In this document: positions 28,269 to 38,769 of the stretch, one piece after another
Layout: each line of letters opens with the position of its first letter
Position numbering within the stretch: the first letter of the stretch is position 1
Assembly: GCA_023144635.1 (NCBI GenBank)
Contig: JAGLFH010000014.1
Span: 1-64,000 of the forward strand
Reading direction: 5' to 3'
Length of the DNA: 64,000 bases
Origin: Candidatus Auribacterota bacterium
Lineage (GTDB): Bacteria; Auribacterota; JAFGBW01; JAFGJP01
Made by a program: the position numbers and the translations under genes
The notes under the pieces: model-generated
What the model saw: the letters and a program-made list of their open reading frames with translations, nothing else
What the model was told of the DNA's origin: nothing
Databases searched by the model: none

Positions 28269-31200
28269 ATGGGGAAGATAGAAGGTATAAATAAAGTTCT
28301 AATAATCGGTTCAGGACCTATTATTATTGGTCAGGCGTGTGAATTTGACTATTCAGGAACTCAGGCGTGTAAAGCGCTTCGTTCTCTTGGATACGAAATA
28401 GTTCTTGTTAACTCGAATCCTGCGACCATTATGACAGATCCGGGAACAGCTGATTCAACTTATATAGAACCATTGAACATAGAAACTATTGAAAAAATAA
28501 TTGCAAAAGAAAGACCGGATGCGCTTTTACCAAACCTTGGAGGTCAAACCGGTCTAAACTTATCTTCTCAATTACATAGCGCAGGAATACTTGAAAAATA
28601 CGGAGTAAAAATAATAGGTGTTAATATTGATGCTATTGAAAGAGGAGAGGATCGTACTGCTTTTAAGAATACAATGACACGCCTTGGCATTGATATGCCG
28701 AGGAGCAGGTGTGTTAATTCTGTAGAAGATGCTGAAAAAGCAGCAGAAGAGATAGGTTATCCGCTTGTTGTAAGGCCAGCATATACTATGGGCGGAACCG
28801 GAGGCGGTTTTGTATATAACATAGAAGAATTACGTGCTATTGCAACACGTGGATTGGAAGCAAGTTTTGTTCATCAGATCCTTGTTGAAGAATCTGTCAT
28901 GGGCTGGGAAGAACTTGAATTAGAAGTTGTACGTGATGCAAACAATAAGATGATAACAGTTTGTTTTATTGAAAATGTAGATGCTATGGGAGTTCATACC
29001 GGAGATTCTTATTGTACTGCTCCGATGTTAACGATCTCTCCTGAGTTACAGAAACGACTTCAGGACTATTCTTACAAAGTAGTTGAAGCAATTGAAGTCA
29101 TCGGAGGCACAAATGTGCAGTTTGCGCATGATCCAAAAACAGGCCGTGTGGTTATTATTGAAATAAATCCTCGCACATCGCGCTCATCTGCTCTCGCATC
29201 AAAAGCAACAGGATTGCCTATTGCTTTAGTATCTTCTCTTTTAGCAGGCGGACTTACGATGGACGAGATTCCTTACTGGAGAGATGGGACTTTGGATAAA
29301 TATACACCGTCGGGCGATTATATAGTTGTTAAATTTGCAAGATGGGCGTTTGAAAAATTTAAAGGTGTTGAAGATAAACTTGGTACACAGATGCGCGCTG
29401 TAGGTGAAGTAATGAGCCTTGGTAAAACTTATAAGGAATCACTTCAAAAATCAATACGTTCACTTGAACAGGGATATTATGGACTTGGATTTAGAAAAGA
29501 TTTTAATAAAAGATCATTAGAAGAGCTTATGAAAATGCTTGCATATCCTACAAGTGACAGGCAGTTCATAATGTATGAAGCACTCCGAAAAGGTGCGAGT
29601 ATTAAAACGCTTCATGAAAAGACATATATTAAAGAGTGGTTCATAGAACAGATGAAAGAATTGGTTGATCTTGAAAAAGAGATTATAAGCTTTAAAGGTA
29701 AAGATCTTCCGGATGATATTTTAAGGAAGGCTAAGAAAGACGGATTTGCAGATAGGTATTTGGCATTGCTTTTGGGTGTTACTGAAAAAGACATGCGTGA
29801 AAAACGCAAAAAAATAGGTGTTTGTGAAGTATGGGATGCAGTACCTGTAAGTGGTGTAAAAGATGCTGCATACTATTATTCTACTTATAATAGGGATGAT
29901 GATAAGGTCCCTGTTAGTAATAACAAAAAAATAATGGTACTTGGCGGGGGACCTAACCGCATTGGACAGGGTATTGAATTTGATTATTGTTGTGTCCATG
30001 CTGCATTTGCTATTCGTGAAGCAGGGTATGAATCTATCATGGTTAACTGTAATCCTGAGACAGTTTCTACGGATTATGATACTTCAGATAAGCTGTATTT
30101 TGAACCATTGACAGTAGAAGATGTATTAAGTATTTATGAAAAAGAAAAGCCGGAAGGAGTAATCGTCCAGTTCGGTGGCCAGACACCTCTTAATATTGCT
30201 CGTGAACTTAGTGATGCAGGTGTTAAAATCCTAGGAACAACTGTTGATACTATAGATCTTGCAGAAGACCGTGATCTTTTCCGTAAAAAAATGAAAAAGC
30301 TTGGAATTCCTCAGCCTGAATCCGGAATGGCAAGTACAATGGAGGAAGCTTTAGCAATCGCAGAAAAAATAAAATATCCTCTTATGGTAAGGCCTTCATT
30401 TGTACTTGGCGGACGTGCTATGGAAATCGTGCTTGATGAAGGAATGCTGAGAGAATATGTTGCAAAAGCAGTCGATGTCTCACCTGAGCGACCGATACTT
30501 ATTGATAAATTTCTTGAAAATGCGATAGAGGCCGAAGCTGATGCAGTTGCTGATGGAACTGATGCTTTTGTACCTGCAGTGATGGAACACATAGAACAGG
30601 CTGGCGTTCATTCTGGTGACTCGGCATGTGTAATACCTCCTGTAAACATTCCTCAAAAACATATTGATACTATCTATGACTACACAAGAAAAATAGCAAT
30701 AGAATTCGGTGTTGTGGGATTGATGAATATACAGTATGCAATAGCTGATGATACGGTTTACATTTTGGAAGCAAATCCAAGAGCGTCAAGAACCGTTCCT
30801 CTTGTATCAAAAGTTTGTGCTATTTCAATGGCAAAATATGCAACCGAGATAATGCTGGGTAAAAAACTATCAGATATTGGGCTGAAACCAAAAGAGTTTA
30901 AACATTTTGGTGTTAAGGAATCAGTCTTCCCGTTCTATTTTTTCCCTGAAGTTGATCCTTTGCTGGGCCCGGAGATGCGCTCGACGGGCGAAGTCCTTGG
31001 AATGGCTGATTCTCCGGGACTTTCTTTCTTTAAGGCTCAGGAAGGAACTCAAACTCCTTTACCTACAGAAGGTAGTGTTTTGATTACAGTAGGAAAGAAT
31101 GATAAAAACGGTGTTTTAGATGCTGCAAAAATGTTTCAGGATATGGGCTTTAATATTATTGCAACAGAAGGAACAAAGAATTTTCTAACGGAAAACGAGG

Positions 31201-31472
31201 TAAATTCTGAATTTGTATATAAAATACAGGATGGAAGACCTCATATACTTGATGCTATAGCAAATAAAAAGATCCAGCTTGTTGTCAATACTCCAAGCGG
31301 TAAAGAATCCCAGCATGATGATTCTTATATTCGTAAAGGTGCCATCAAACATAAGATCCCTTACATTACAACAACTGCTGCAGCTTTAGCGGCAGCTAAA
31401 GGTATTCAGGCAAGAAAGCAGGGCGATGTAGGTGTAAAATCGATTCAGGAATATCATCAGGAGATAAATTAA
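28269..31472 (+). CDS. carB: carbamoyl-phosphate synthase large subunit
   Basis: 1067 aa; LIIGSGPIIIGQACEFDYSGTQACKAL, duplicated ATP-grasp halves, C-terminal MGS-like domain. Confidence 0.98.
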   Translation: MGKIEGINKVLIIGSGPIIIGQACEFDYSGTQACKALRSLGYEIVLVNSNPATIMTDPGTADSTYIEPLNIETIEKIIAKERPDALLPNLGGQTGLNLSSQLHSAGILEKYGVKIIGVNIDAIERGEDRTAFKNTMTRLGIDMPRSRCVNSVEDAEKAAEEIGYPLVVRPAYTMGGTGGGFVYNIEELRAIATRGLEASFVHQILVEESVMGWEELELEVVRDANNKMITVCFIENVDAMGVHTGDSYCTAPMLTISPELQKRLQDYSYKVVEAIEVIGGTNVQFAHDPKTGRVVIIEINPRTSRSSALASKATGLPIALVSSLLAGGLTMDEIPYWRDGTLDKYTPSGDYIVVKFARWAFEKFKGVEDKLGTQMRAVGEVMSLGKTYKESLQKSIRSLEQGYYGLGFRKDFNKRSLEELMKMLAYPTSDRQFIMYEALRKGASIKTLHEKTYIKEWFIEQMKELVDLEKEIISFKGKDLPDDILRKAKKDGFADRYLALLLGVTEKDMREKRKKIGVCEVWDAVPVSGVKDAAYYYSTYNRDDDKVPVSNNKKIMVLGGGPNRIGQGIEFDYCCVHAAFAIREAGYESIMVNCNPETVSTDYDTSDKLYFEPLTVEDVLSIYEKEKPEGVIVQFGGQTPLNIARELSDAGVKILGTTVDTIDLAEDRDLFRKKMKKLGIPQPESGMASTMEEALAIAEKIKYPLMVRPSFVLGGRAMEIVLDEGMLREYVAKAVDVSPERPILIDKFLENAIEAEADAVADGTDAFVPAVMEHIEQAGVHSGDSACVIPPVNIPQKHIDTIYDYTRKIAIEFGVVGLMNIQYAIADDTVYILEANPRASRTVPLVSKVCAISMAKYATEIMLGKKLSDIGLKPKEFKHFGVKESVFPFYFFPEVDPLLGPEMRSTGEVLGMADSPGLSFFKAQEGTQTPLPTEGSVLITVGKNDKNGVLDAAKMFQDMGFNIIATEGTKNFLTENEVNSEFVYKIQDGRPHILDAIANKKIQLVVNTPSGKESQHDDSYIRKGAIKHKIPYITTTAAALAAAKGIQARKQGDVGVKSIQEYHQEIN

Positions 31473-31507
31473 ATTATATTATTAAATTCATAGAGGAGGA
31501 AAAACGT

Positions 31508-32965
31508 ATGAGCGGAATATTTGGAGTAACATCTAAACAGGATTGTATTAAAGACCTGTTTTTTGGAATAGATTATCATACACATATGGGAACTGAATAT
31601 GGAGGAATGGCTGTAATTGAAGGTGATGACTTTAGCAGGCATATTCACAATATTAGCCAGAGTCAGTTTAAATCAAAATTCTATGAAGATTATATACATA
31701 TAAAAGGTAACAGAGGTATTGGGGTCATCAGTGATTCAAACGAACAGCCTATGTATTTGAACTCTAAATTTGGACCGTTTTGTATTGTTACTGCCGGACT
31801 CATCGAGAACAAGGAAGAACTTGCTACCTATCTTATGAAAGAAGGATTATCTTTTAGTGAAGTCTGTAAAGACGGTGTTAATACAACAGAATTAATAGCT
31901 AAATTAATAAGTCAGGGAAGTAGTCTTGTAAATGGTATAGAAAAAATGTTTGAACTTATTGAAGGGTCCTGTTCTCTACTCATCTTAAATAGAGAAGGAA
32001 TATATGCTGCAAGAGACAGGCATGGATATACGCCACTTGTTGTTGGTAAAAAAGATGGTTCATGGGCTGTAACCGGTGAGACTTGTGCATTTGCAAACCT
32101 GGATTATGATGTTGTTAAATATCTTCAGCCGGGAGAGATCGTTTTATTAAACGAAAATGGTATTACGGATAAAAAGCCGGGAAGAGGCATGAATCAGATA
32201 TGTACATTTTTGTGGATATACACAGGATTTCCTGCATCGAGTTATGAAGGTGTAAATGCTGAAGTTGTAAGAGAAAGATGCGGAAGATGTTTAGCAAAAA
32301 GAGACACCGATATAGATGTTGACGTGGTCTCAGGAGTTCCTGATTCAGGAAGTGCTCATGCAATAGGCTATGCAATGGAATCAAAAAAACCATACAGAAG
32401 ACCTCTTGTTAAGTATACACCCGGATACGGCAGAAGCTACACGCCTCCCACACAGGAAACACGGGATCATATAGCAAGGATGAAGCTTATTGCTATCAAA
32501 GATATCATACATGGAAATAGGATAGTTGTATGTGAGGATTCTATAGTAAGGGGAACTCAGCTTAAGAATTTTACTGTGAAAAAATTATGGAATTGTGGAG
32601 CAAAAGAAGTACATGTAAGGCCTGCATGTCCGCCATTAATGTTTCCGTGCAAGTTTTGCCTTTCAACAAAAAGCATAAACGAACTTTCAGCAAGAAAAGC
32701 GATAAAAGCTTTAGAAGGAAGCGATATAGAAGATGTATCTGTTTATTTGGACGAAACATCAGATAAATATCAAGCTATGATAGATTGGATAGCAAGAGAT
32801 ATTGAAGTAACGACATTAAGATATCAGACTATAGATGATATGGTCGAGGCTATTGGATTGCCGCGTGAAAAACTATGCCTTTATTGCTGGAACGGTGAAT
32901 CTCTCCAAAAGGATATGAAGGCAAATGAGGCCGTATCTACAGTCGAAAAAATTATATCAGAATAA
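31508..32965 (+). CDS. amidophosphoribosyltransferase-like protein (PurF family) with N-terminal Ser instead of Cys
   Basis: MSGIFGVTSK...; PRPP motif IVVCEDSIVRGTQ; Cys motifs CPPLMFPCKFC and CLYC; RBS gaggagg upstream fixes the start. Confidence 0.9.
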   Translation: MSGIFGVTSKQDCIKDLFFGIDYHTHMGTEYGGMAVIEGDDFSRHIHNISQSQFKSKFYEDYIHIKGNRGIGVISDSNEQPMYLNSKFGPFCIVTAGLIENKEELATYLMKEGLSFSEVCKDGVNTTELIAKLISQGSSLVNGIEKMFELIEGSCSLLILNREGIYAARDRHGYTPLVVGKKDGSWAVTGETCAFANLDYDVVKYLQPGEIVLLNENGITDKKPGRGMNQICTFLWIYTGFPASSYEGVNAEVVRERCGRCLAKRDTDIDVDVVSGVPDSGSAHAIGYAMESKKPYRRPLVKYTPGYGRSYTPPTQETRDHIARMKLIAIKDIIHGNRIVVCEDSIVRGTQLKNFTVKKLWNCGAKEVHVRPACPPLMFPCKFCLSTKSINELSARKAIKALEGSDIEDVSVYLDETSDKYQAMIDWIARDIEVTTLRYQTIDDMVEAIGLPREKLCLYCWNGESLQKDMKANEAVSTVEKIISE

Positions 32966-33011
32966 TGTTTGAAGTGTGCGAAGAAACAAGAAAAGCAATT
33001 TAGCCACTAAG

Positions 33012-33045
33012 AAAAACGCAGGAGAAAACCGTCTGCGTTTTTTTT
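33012..33045 (+). terminator. Rho-independent terminator after the PurF-like gene
   Basis: AAAAACGCAG-GAGAAAACCGT-CTGCGTTTTTTTT. Confidence 0.8.
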
Positions 33046-33138
33046 GTTAAAGGAAGAAAAATAAAACGCTAGGTACTTTCCCATTCTTTGCGTACATTTT
33101 TCCCGTTTTGATTAGGGCCGTACACAAAGGACATTGGC

Positions 33139-33170
33139 AGCGGTCACAGCACGCTGTGACCCTACGGGTT
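33139..33170 (-). repeat. GTAGGG-[stem]-type hairpin cassette
   Basis: GTCACAG-CACG-CTGTGAC followed by CCTAC. Confidence 0.75.
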
Positions 33171-33289
33171 TATTATAGAAGCTTTTAGAAACTTGACATA
33201 AAGCAGATAGCGTCTATCATAAAATAATATATATGGAAGAATTTAAAAATTAATATATTTAAAATCAGATAAAATAAACGGGGATAAAA

Positions 33290-35644
33290 ATGGAAAATAA
33301 ACATTTAAAACTTGCTTTACTTGCAGCTTTTTTACTTCTTGGTTATAGTATCATGTCTTTAATTAATCAAAATAAACAAAAATTAAGAGAACAGGTAGAA
33401 AGTGCTTTTACTGGGGAAGAAAAAGTCAGTAAAAATGTTGGGAAATTAAAAAAAGAGAAGAAAAAACATATTACTCGAGCAGAGAGAATAAAATCTGAAA
33501 AGTTAATAAAAATATGTGATCTTGCAAATAAACAGTTTGAAAAAGCAGAATCTCTTTTAGAAAGCCGAGATTTTTTGGCTTCATATAATACTTATTCAGA
33601 AGCTTTAATGATAGTAGAGAGTCTTGATAAGAATAGTTATTATCTTAAAATTGATGATAATACATCTATTTATGATTTTCTTAAAGAGAGAAGACTTTCT
33701 TATTTAAAAAAGATCGATAGTTTTAAAGAAGCTTTTGTAGAAGCGCTTTCAGATCTAAGAATATCAAAGAAAATATTTGATGAAATAACAAAAATCGATT
33801 ATGCAAAAAGCAAAGAACTTCGTGGTCTTTTTAAAAAGAAAAGGAAAGAAATAATTAAGAAACGAAAAAGAATTCTTGGAGATTATTTGCTTATAAATAT
33901 TATTGACAAGACTAATGTTTATTCCGGCCAAATAGAATTAGCTTTGTTTAAAAAGATTCCTGAAGATTACTTAAAAAAAACAGCTGTTGGTGATGTTATG
34001 TCAAGAAATGAAAACAAATTAGTTTGGAAAAAATTAACAGTTACAATATATGAGAAGACTTTAGACTTTAATCAGTTGACTACAATAAAAAACGGTAAAA
34101 GATCCGGCTGGCGGGTAAGTAATTATGAGCTTCCTACAGGTGTAGAATTAGATTTTAAAATGGAGTCTTCCGATGGAACTCCTACAAGCTGGGATAGAAT
34201 TGAAACAGTCAGAATAAAAATAGATGCTCCAAAGGAAGTGATGCTGGATTCAGATAATCCTTGGGTTTTTTCTGAAAAAAAAGAAGAACAGAGATTGAAA
34301 ATAAAGAAAGAGCTTTATGATGCATTACAAAAGATGAAGGAGCTTACTACTTATCCTGACTATACTCCTGAAGCTCCATTGTTTGATGAGGGTAAACTTA
34401 ATATTAAGACTCTTGATGCTCTCAGATATAATGATATAGAAAGATTTGAAAAGGAGGTAAGTTCTTTAAATAGCAGTAATGATGCTGATGTTCAGTATGA
34501 ACTTTGTTCTTATATTATAAAATATAAAATAAAGGAACATTCTAAAACTGCAAAGGAATGCATGTTTAGAATTCCTGACGATAAGAAAAAGAGAATACTT
34601 ATTGATTTAAGAAAAAATCCGTCTTTTGGAGATTATAAAGTCACAATAGCTTTAGCAGCTTCATCAAGGAAGAAAGGTATCCTTTATCCTTCTCTTGTGC
34701 ATGTTCCTTTTGATGATGTGGAAGTAAGAAAAGAGGTTTTAGAATATATAAATTTACCTTCTGTTGCTACTGAAGAAGCGCGCGGTTATTTGGTAAGCAG
34801 GTTTTTTAACAGCTTCCAAAGAGGTGAGAAACCTGATCTTAATAAGTACAGCGATCTTATAATGGACAGCAACAAATTGGTAAGGAACAATTATTTAAGA
34901 GCTTGTAAAAAACTTGATCCTGCTTATGGAAATAAGCTTTTTGTAGATTATTTTCACAAAATTCCTAGAGAGGGTCTGAGACGTTTCCTTCTTGATCTTA
35001 AATTAGTAAAATCTGAGTACTTGGGTGATGTCGCAGCCATTCTCGAAGAAATAGCTATGGATCCCGAAGAAGACAAAAAAATAAAAAGAATCGCTCTTGC
35101 AAAGCTTAAGACTGAAGGAAAGACAAAAGAGATTTGGGATGTTCTAAGAAGAATACACACAAGCCCTGAATATCAGAAAGATTCCAGTTTAGAAAGGGCT
35201 CTTGTTTACAGCATAAGTGATGCTTATCCTGAAAAAGCTTATGTGTTTCTAAAGGATTATATCGACAGGGGGAAATATTTATCAGATGCAATTGACGGTA
35301 TTTTAAAGATAGAAAATAAAAAGAAAGATGCAATTATTCTCTTAAATGATGTTTATAAAAATAATAATTCTGATTTAAATTTAGAAAAAACTTTACTTAA
35401 AAAGCTTTCTTCAAACCTTTATTCAGGTACGTGGGATTTTAAACAGCCTGAACTTATAATGATAATGGAAAAAGCTCTTCAATCTGAACAGGAAAAAGTA
35501 AAAGGATATGCTTATAATTTGATGTATTTAATAGCTAAAAACGGATCAGAAAAATATCTTGAAGAACTAAAAAGATACTCTAATAATGAGCAAAATGAAA
35601 GACTTCGAAGAAAAATAAATAATTATCTTAAAAAATTGCAGTAA
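33290..35644 (+). CDS. membrane-anchored protein with helical-repeat-like C-terminus, unknown function
   Basis: 784 aa, N-terminal TM (LKLALLAAFLLLGYSIMSL), helical repeats. Confidence 0.7.
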   Translation: MENKHLKLALLAAFLLLGYSIMSLINQNKQKLREQVESAFTGEEKVSKNVGKLKKEKKKHITRAERIKSEKLIKICDLANKQFEKAESLLESRDFLASYNTYSEALMIVESLDKNSYYLKIDDNTSIYDFLKERRLSYLKKIDSFKEAFVEALSDLRISKKIFDEITKIDYAKSKELRGLFKKKRKEIIKKRKRILGDYLLINIIDKTNVYSGQIELALFKKIPEDYLKKTAVGDVMSRNENKLVWKKLTVTIYEKTLDFNQLTTIKNGKRSGWRVSNYELPTGVELDFKMESSDGTPTSWDRIETVRIKIDAPKEVMLDSDNPWVFSEKKEEQRLKIKKELYDALQKMKELTTYPDYTPEAPLFDEGKLNIKTLDALRYNDIERFEKEVSSLNSSNDADVQYELCSYIIKYKIKEHSKTAKECMFRIPDDKKKRILIDLRKNPSFGDYKVTIALAASSRKKGILYPSLVHVPFDDVEVRKEVLEYINLPSVATEEARGYLVSRFFNSFQRGEKPDLNKYSDLIMDSNKLVRNNYLRACKKLDPAYGNKLFVDYFHKIPREGLRRFLLDLKLVKSEYLGDVAAILEEIAMDPEEDKKIKRIALAKLKTEGKTKEIWDVLRRIHTSPEYQKDSSLERALVYSISDAYPEKAYVFLKDYIDRGKYLSDAIDGILKIENKKKDAIILLNDVYKNNNSDLNLEKTLLKKLSSNLYSGTWDFKQPELIMIMEKALQSEQEKVKGYAYNLMYLIAKNGSEKYLEELKRYSNNEQNERLRRKINNYLKKLQ

Positions 35645-35802
35645 TGATGGATATTAAGTTTTTGTTTTTTTCCATTGTTTAATTTTGTAATTATCTTAAA
35701 CGTAATGAGAGCTAGAGGTTGAGATCTAATATTTTAGAGTTATATATGTAGCATTTTTTATTAAATTATAATAAAATTTATTTATTAATCCTTTATAATA
35801 TT

Positions 35803-36186
35803 ATGAGCAAGAAAAAAATCCTTATAGTTGATGATTCCGGGCTTGTAAGACTGGTCGTAAGTGACGAGTTAAGTAAGCTGGGATATGATACTTATATTGC
35901 TTCAAACGCAGATAAAGCATTAAAATCCTGCAAATCGAAAAAACCTGATCTAATATTGCTGGATGTCATGCTTCCTGGGACAAATGGATTTGAGCTGTGT
36001 AAAAAAATTAAAGGAGATCCTGATATAAAAGATGTACCTATTGTTTTTATGACAGCGAAAGACCAGCCACAAGATCTTTTAGAGGGCAAAAGAGCAGGAG
36101 GCTGTGCTTATCTTATTAAACCTTTTGAAGGAGATGAACTTCAGAGAACCGTTTCCAAGTTTATAGGAAAAGGAGATGTTTGGTAA
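35803..36186 (+). CDS. response regulator receiver (CheY-like)
   Basis: KKILIVDDSGLVR...LILLDVMLPGTNGFELCKKIK...FMTAK...KPF. Confidence 0.95.
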   Translation: MSKKKILIVDDSGLVRLVVSDELSKLGYDTYIASNADKALKSCKSKKPDLILLDVMLPGTNGFELCKKIKGDPDIKDVPIVFMTAKDQPQDLLEGKRAGGCAYLIKPFEGDELQRTVSKFIGKGDVW

Positions 36187-36192
36187 AATATT

Positions 36193-36825
36193 ATGAAAGA
36201 AACATTTCTTGAAATATTTATAGATTTTTCAGCGTATTTTTCTCTAACAGCAGGAATACTAGGAATAATCCTTTTTCTTATTATGATAGGTTCTCTTAGC
36301 ATGCTTAAAAAACTTGGTCAGTTTTTTAATAATACTTATTCGGTAAAAAAAGTTGAAGCAGCAGTTAATCATAAAGTTACATTTAATATTAGGGATACTA
36401 TTTTTTCTTATTCGCGTTTTTCAGGAATAAGCCTATGTGTTATAAGCTTTACTATTATTATCTTTTTTTTGTTTAAGTTGGATACGGAAAAATTTGCTGT
36501 TTTGTTCAGTTATAAGAAAATTCCTGTAATTATCTTTATTATGCTGATGCAGGGATTTCAATATATGATGATATTTTTTTTAGGGCTTGTATTCATTTAT
36601 GGGATTATTCTTATTGTTATGCCTCAAAGGGGTAGAAGATTTAATGATTTTTTTGATAAGTGGTATGATATTGATAACACTATTGAAGAGCAGTTTGAAA
36701 AGACTATAACTAAAGATATTGATACTGTAAGCTTTTTACGTAATAAACATGTGGGCTATACCGGACTTATTTTTTCTATTATACTTACGCTTCTTGCCTT
36801 GATTAATTTTTTTATTCTCAGATAA
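36193..36825 (+). CDS. hypothetical membrane protein
   Basis: 210 aa, about four hydrophobic segments, begins 6 nt after the CheY-like stop. Confidence 0.6.
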   Translation: MKETFLEIFIDFSAYFSLTAGILGIILFLIMIGSLSMLKKLGQFFNNTYSVKKVEAAVNHKVTFNIRDTIFSYSRFSGISLCVISFTIIIFFLFKLDTEKFAVLFSYKKIPVIIFIMLMQGFQYMMIFFLGLVFIYGIILIVMPQRGRRFNDFFDKWYDIDNTIEEQFEKTITKDIDTVSFLRNKHVGYTGLIFSIILTLLALINFFILR

Positions 36826-36942
36826 AAAAAACAGTATAAAAACAAAAAAAGATCATGTTTATAAGTTATGTTATGTTAATATTGATTTAGTTTAATTATG
36901 TATTATTTGACCTTATTTCATAAATAACAGTGAGGAATAAGT

Positions 36943-37254
36943 ATGAAAAAGAAAGCTTTAATAATCCTTTGTACATTTGGGATCATATATATCAGTGTGG
37001 TATTTACTTATAAAATCGGAGAAGAGAGAAAAAGAATAAGATGTATGGATAATATAGAAATACTTGAAAAAGCTAAAATGAGATTTGGGGCTACATATGG
37101 AGCAGGGCTAGGCTCAAAGATATCAATGAAAGTGTTAAAATCTTATATTGGTGAAGAGAGCGAAAAGTTAAGATGTCCCTGTGGTGGAAAATATATTTTA
37201 AATGAAGTTGGTGAACCTATAATTTGCAGCTGTCATAGACAAGAAAATATGTAA
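36943..37254 (+). CDS. small pseudopilin-like or zinc-motif protein
   Basis: N-terminal hydrophobic segment, CPCGGKY...CSCH. Confidence 0.5.
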   Translation: MKKKALIILCTFGIIYISVVFTYKIGEERKRIRCMDNIEILEKAKMRFGATYGAGLGSKISMKVLKSYIGEESEKLRCPCGGKYILNEVGEPIICSCHRQENM

Positions 37255-37580
37255 TAGTGATTGATGACCACCAACGGCGCGGTGTCATCAGATCAGTAAT
37301 TAACTGTTTGTATAATAGTATTTAAAAACCTGTCCATCCGTGTTTATCTGCCTGCCTCGCTGTAGCCTTCTTGTCTAGGCGAAGGCGGGTGGTAAAATAC
37401 AATAATCGCGCGGGAATGCTCAATGAACACACTTCACAATACGATTTATTTAATCCATCATCTATTAATCCTGATTTAAAGGAAATAAATTATTATGGTA
37501 AATGAGATACATTTGATAAAATAATAATAAATGAACAATTAATATTTTTAATTCTTCTGTATATAATAAAAGGAAATATA

Positions 37581-38744
37581 ATGGAAGATTTTATTTCTGA
37601 TCTTAGTATTCTATTTGTTTGTTCAGCACTGCTTAGCTTCCTTGCTATTTTACTGAAACAGCCTATCATTGTTGCTTATATTCTTTGTGGTATGATCGTT
37701 GGACCATGGGGAATGGGATTTGTAAAGAACACAAAATTTATAGAAATGATCTCTCATCTGGGTATTACTTTACTTCTTTTTCTTGCAGGGCTTTGCCTGC
37801 ACCCTCAAAAACTCTTCGGATTATTTAAAAAGGCATTGTTTGTAACTTTTGCTAACTGCATAGGTTCCTTTATTATAGCATTTTCATTTTCGCTTGTTTT
37901 TCGTTTTAGTCTTATAGATAGTCTTTGTATCGGATTAGCACTTATGTTCTCCAGCACTATCTTAACCATTAAGCTGCTTCCTACGACAAGATTACATCAG
38001 CAAAGGATGGGGGCCATATGTATAAGTGTTCTTATCCTTCAAGACCTTTTAGCTATTGGAGTACTTGTTTTTATAAGGTCAATGAATTTAGGACAGACAG
38101 CTATTGCAAGTTTTATTTTATTATTAGGTAAACTCTGTATACTTATCTTTTTACTGGTCCTTTTCGAGTATTACGTTTTAAGAAAGATCATGACTTATGT
38201 TAACAGAATACATGAAGCTTTATTTATATTAGGCCTTGCCTGGTGTTTTGGTGTTGCCACTCTTTCTTACAAGCTGGGGCTTTTATATGAAACAGGAGCT
38301 TTTTTTGCAGGTGTTGTGCTGGCAAGGCATAAAATATCGTTTTTTATTTCTGAAGAATTGAAACCTCTCAGAGATTTTTTTCTTGTTTTATTCTTTTTTG
38401 CATTAGGAGCAAAACTGGATGTACTTGTAATGAAGAATATTTTTTTACCGGCACTAATATTAATGGTTATTTTTATACTCGTAAAGCCCTGGATATTAAA
38501 AAAGGCTTTTTTCTTATCCGGAGAAAAAGAAGACTTCTCAAATGAACTTGGTGTAAGGCTTGGGCAATTAAGTGAATTTTCATTATTGATAGCTTTACTT
38601 GCTTTTGAACTTGGCAATATAACAAAAAGAGCCTCTCAGCTTATTCAGCTGGTTACAATTTTAACTTTTATTGTTTCAAGCTATATTGTAGTTTTTAAAT
38701 ATCCTACCCCTATAGGAACAACCAAAAAATTGATAAGAGATTGA
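37581..38744 (+). CDS. cation:proton antiporter (CPA2/KefB-like)
   Basis: LKQPIIVAYILCGMIVGPWGMGFV, FLAGLCLHPQKL, FSSTILTIKLL, EFSLLIALLAFE. Confidence 0.92.
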   Translation: MEDFISDLSILFVCSALLSFLAILLKQPIIVAYILCGMIVGPWGMGFVKNTKFIEMISHLGITLLLFLAGLCLHPQKLFGLFKKALFVTFANCIGSFIIAFSFSLVFRFSLIDSLCIGLALMFSSTILTIKLLPTTRLHQQRMGAICISVLILQDLLAIGVLVFIRSMNLGQTAIASFILLLGKLCILIFLLVLFEYYVLRKIMTYVNRIHEALFILGLAWCFGVATLSYKLGLLYETGAFFAGVVLARHKISFFISEELKPLRDFFLVLFFFALGAKLDVLVMKNIFLPALILMVIFILVKPWILKKAFFLSGEKEDFSNELGVRLGQLSEFSLLIALLAFELGNITKRASQLIQLVTILTFIVSSYIVVFKYPTPIGTTKKLIRD

Positions 38745-38769
38745 ATTCTAGAAATGCGGATTTAAATAT

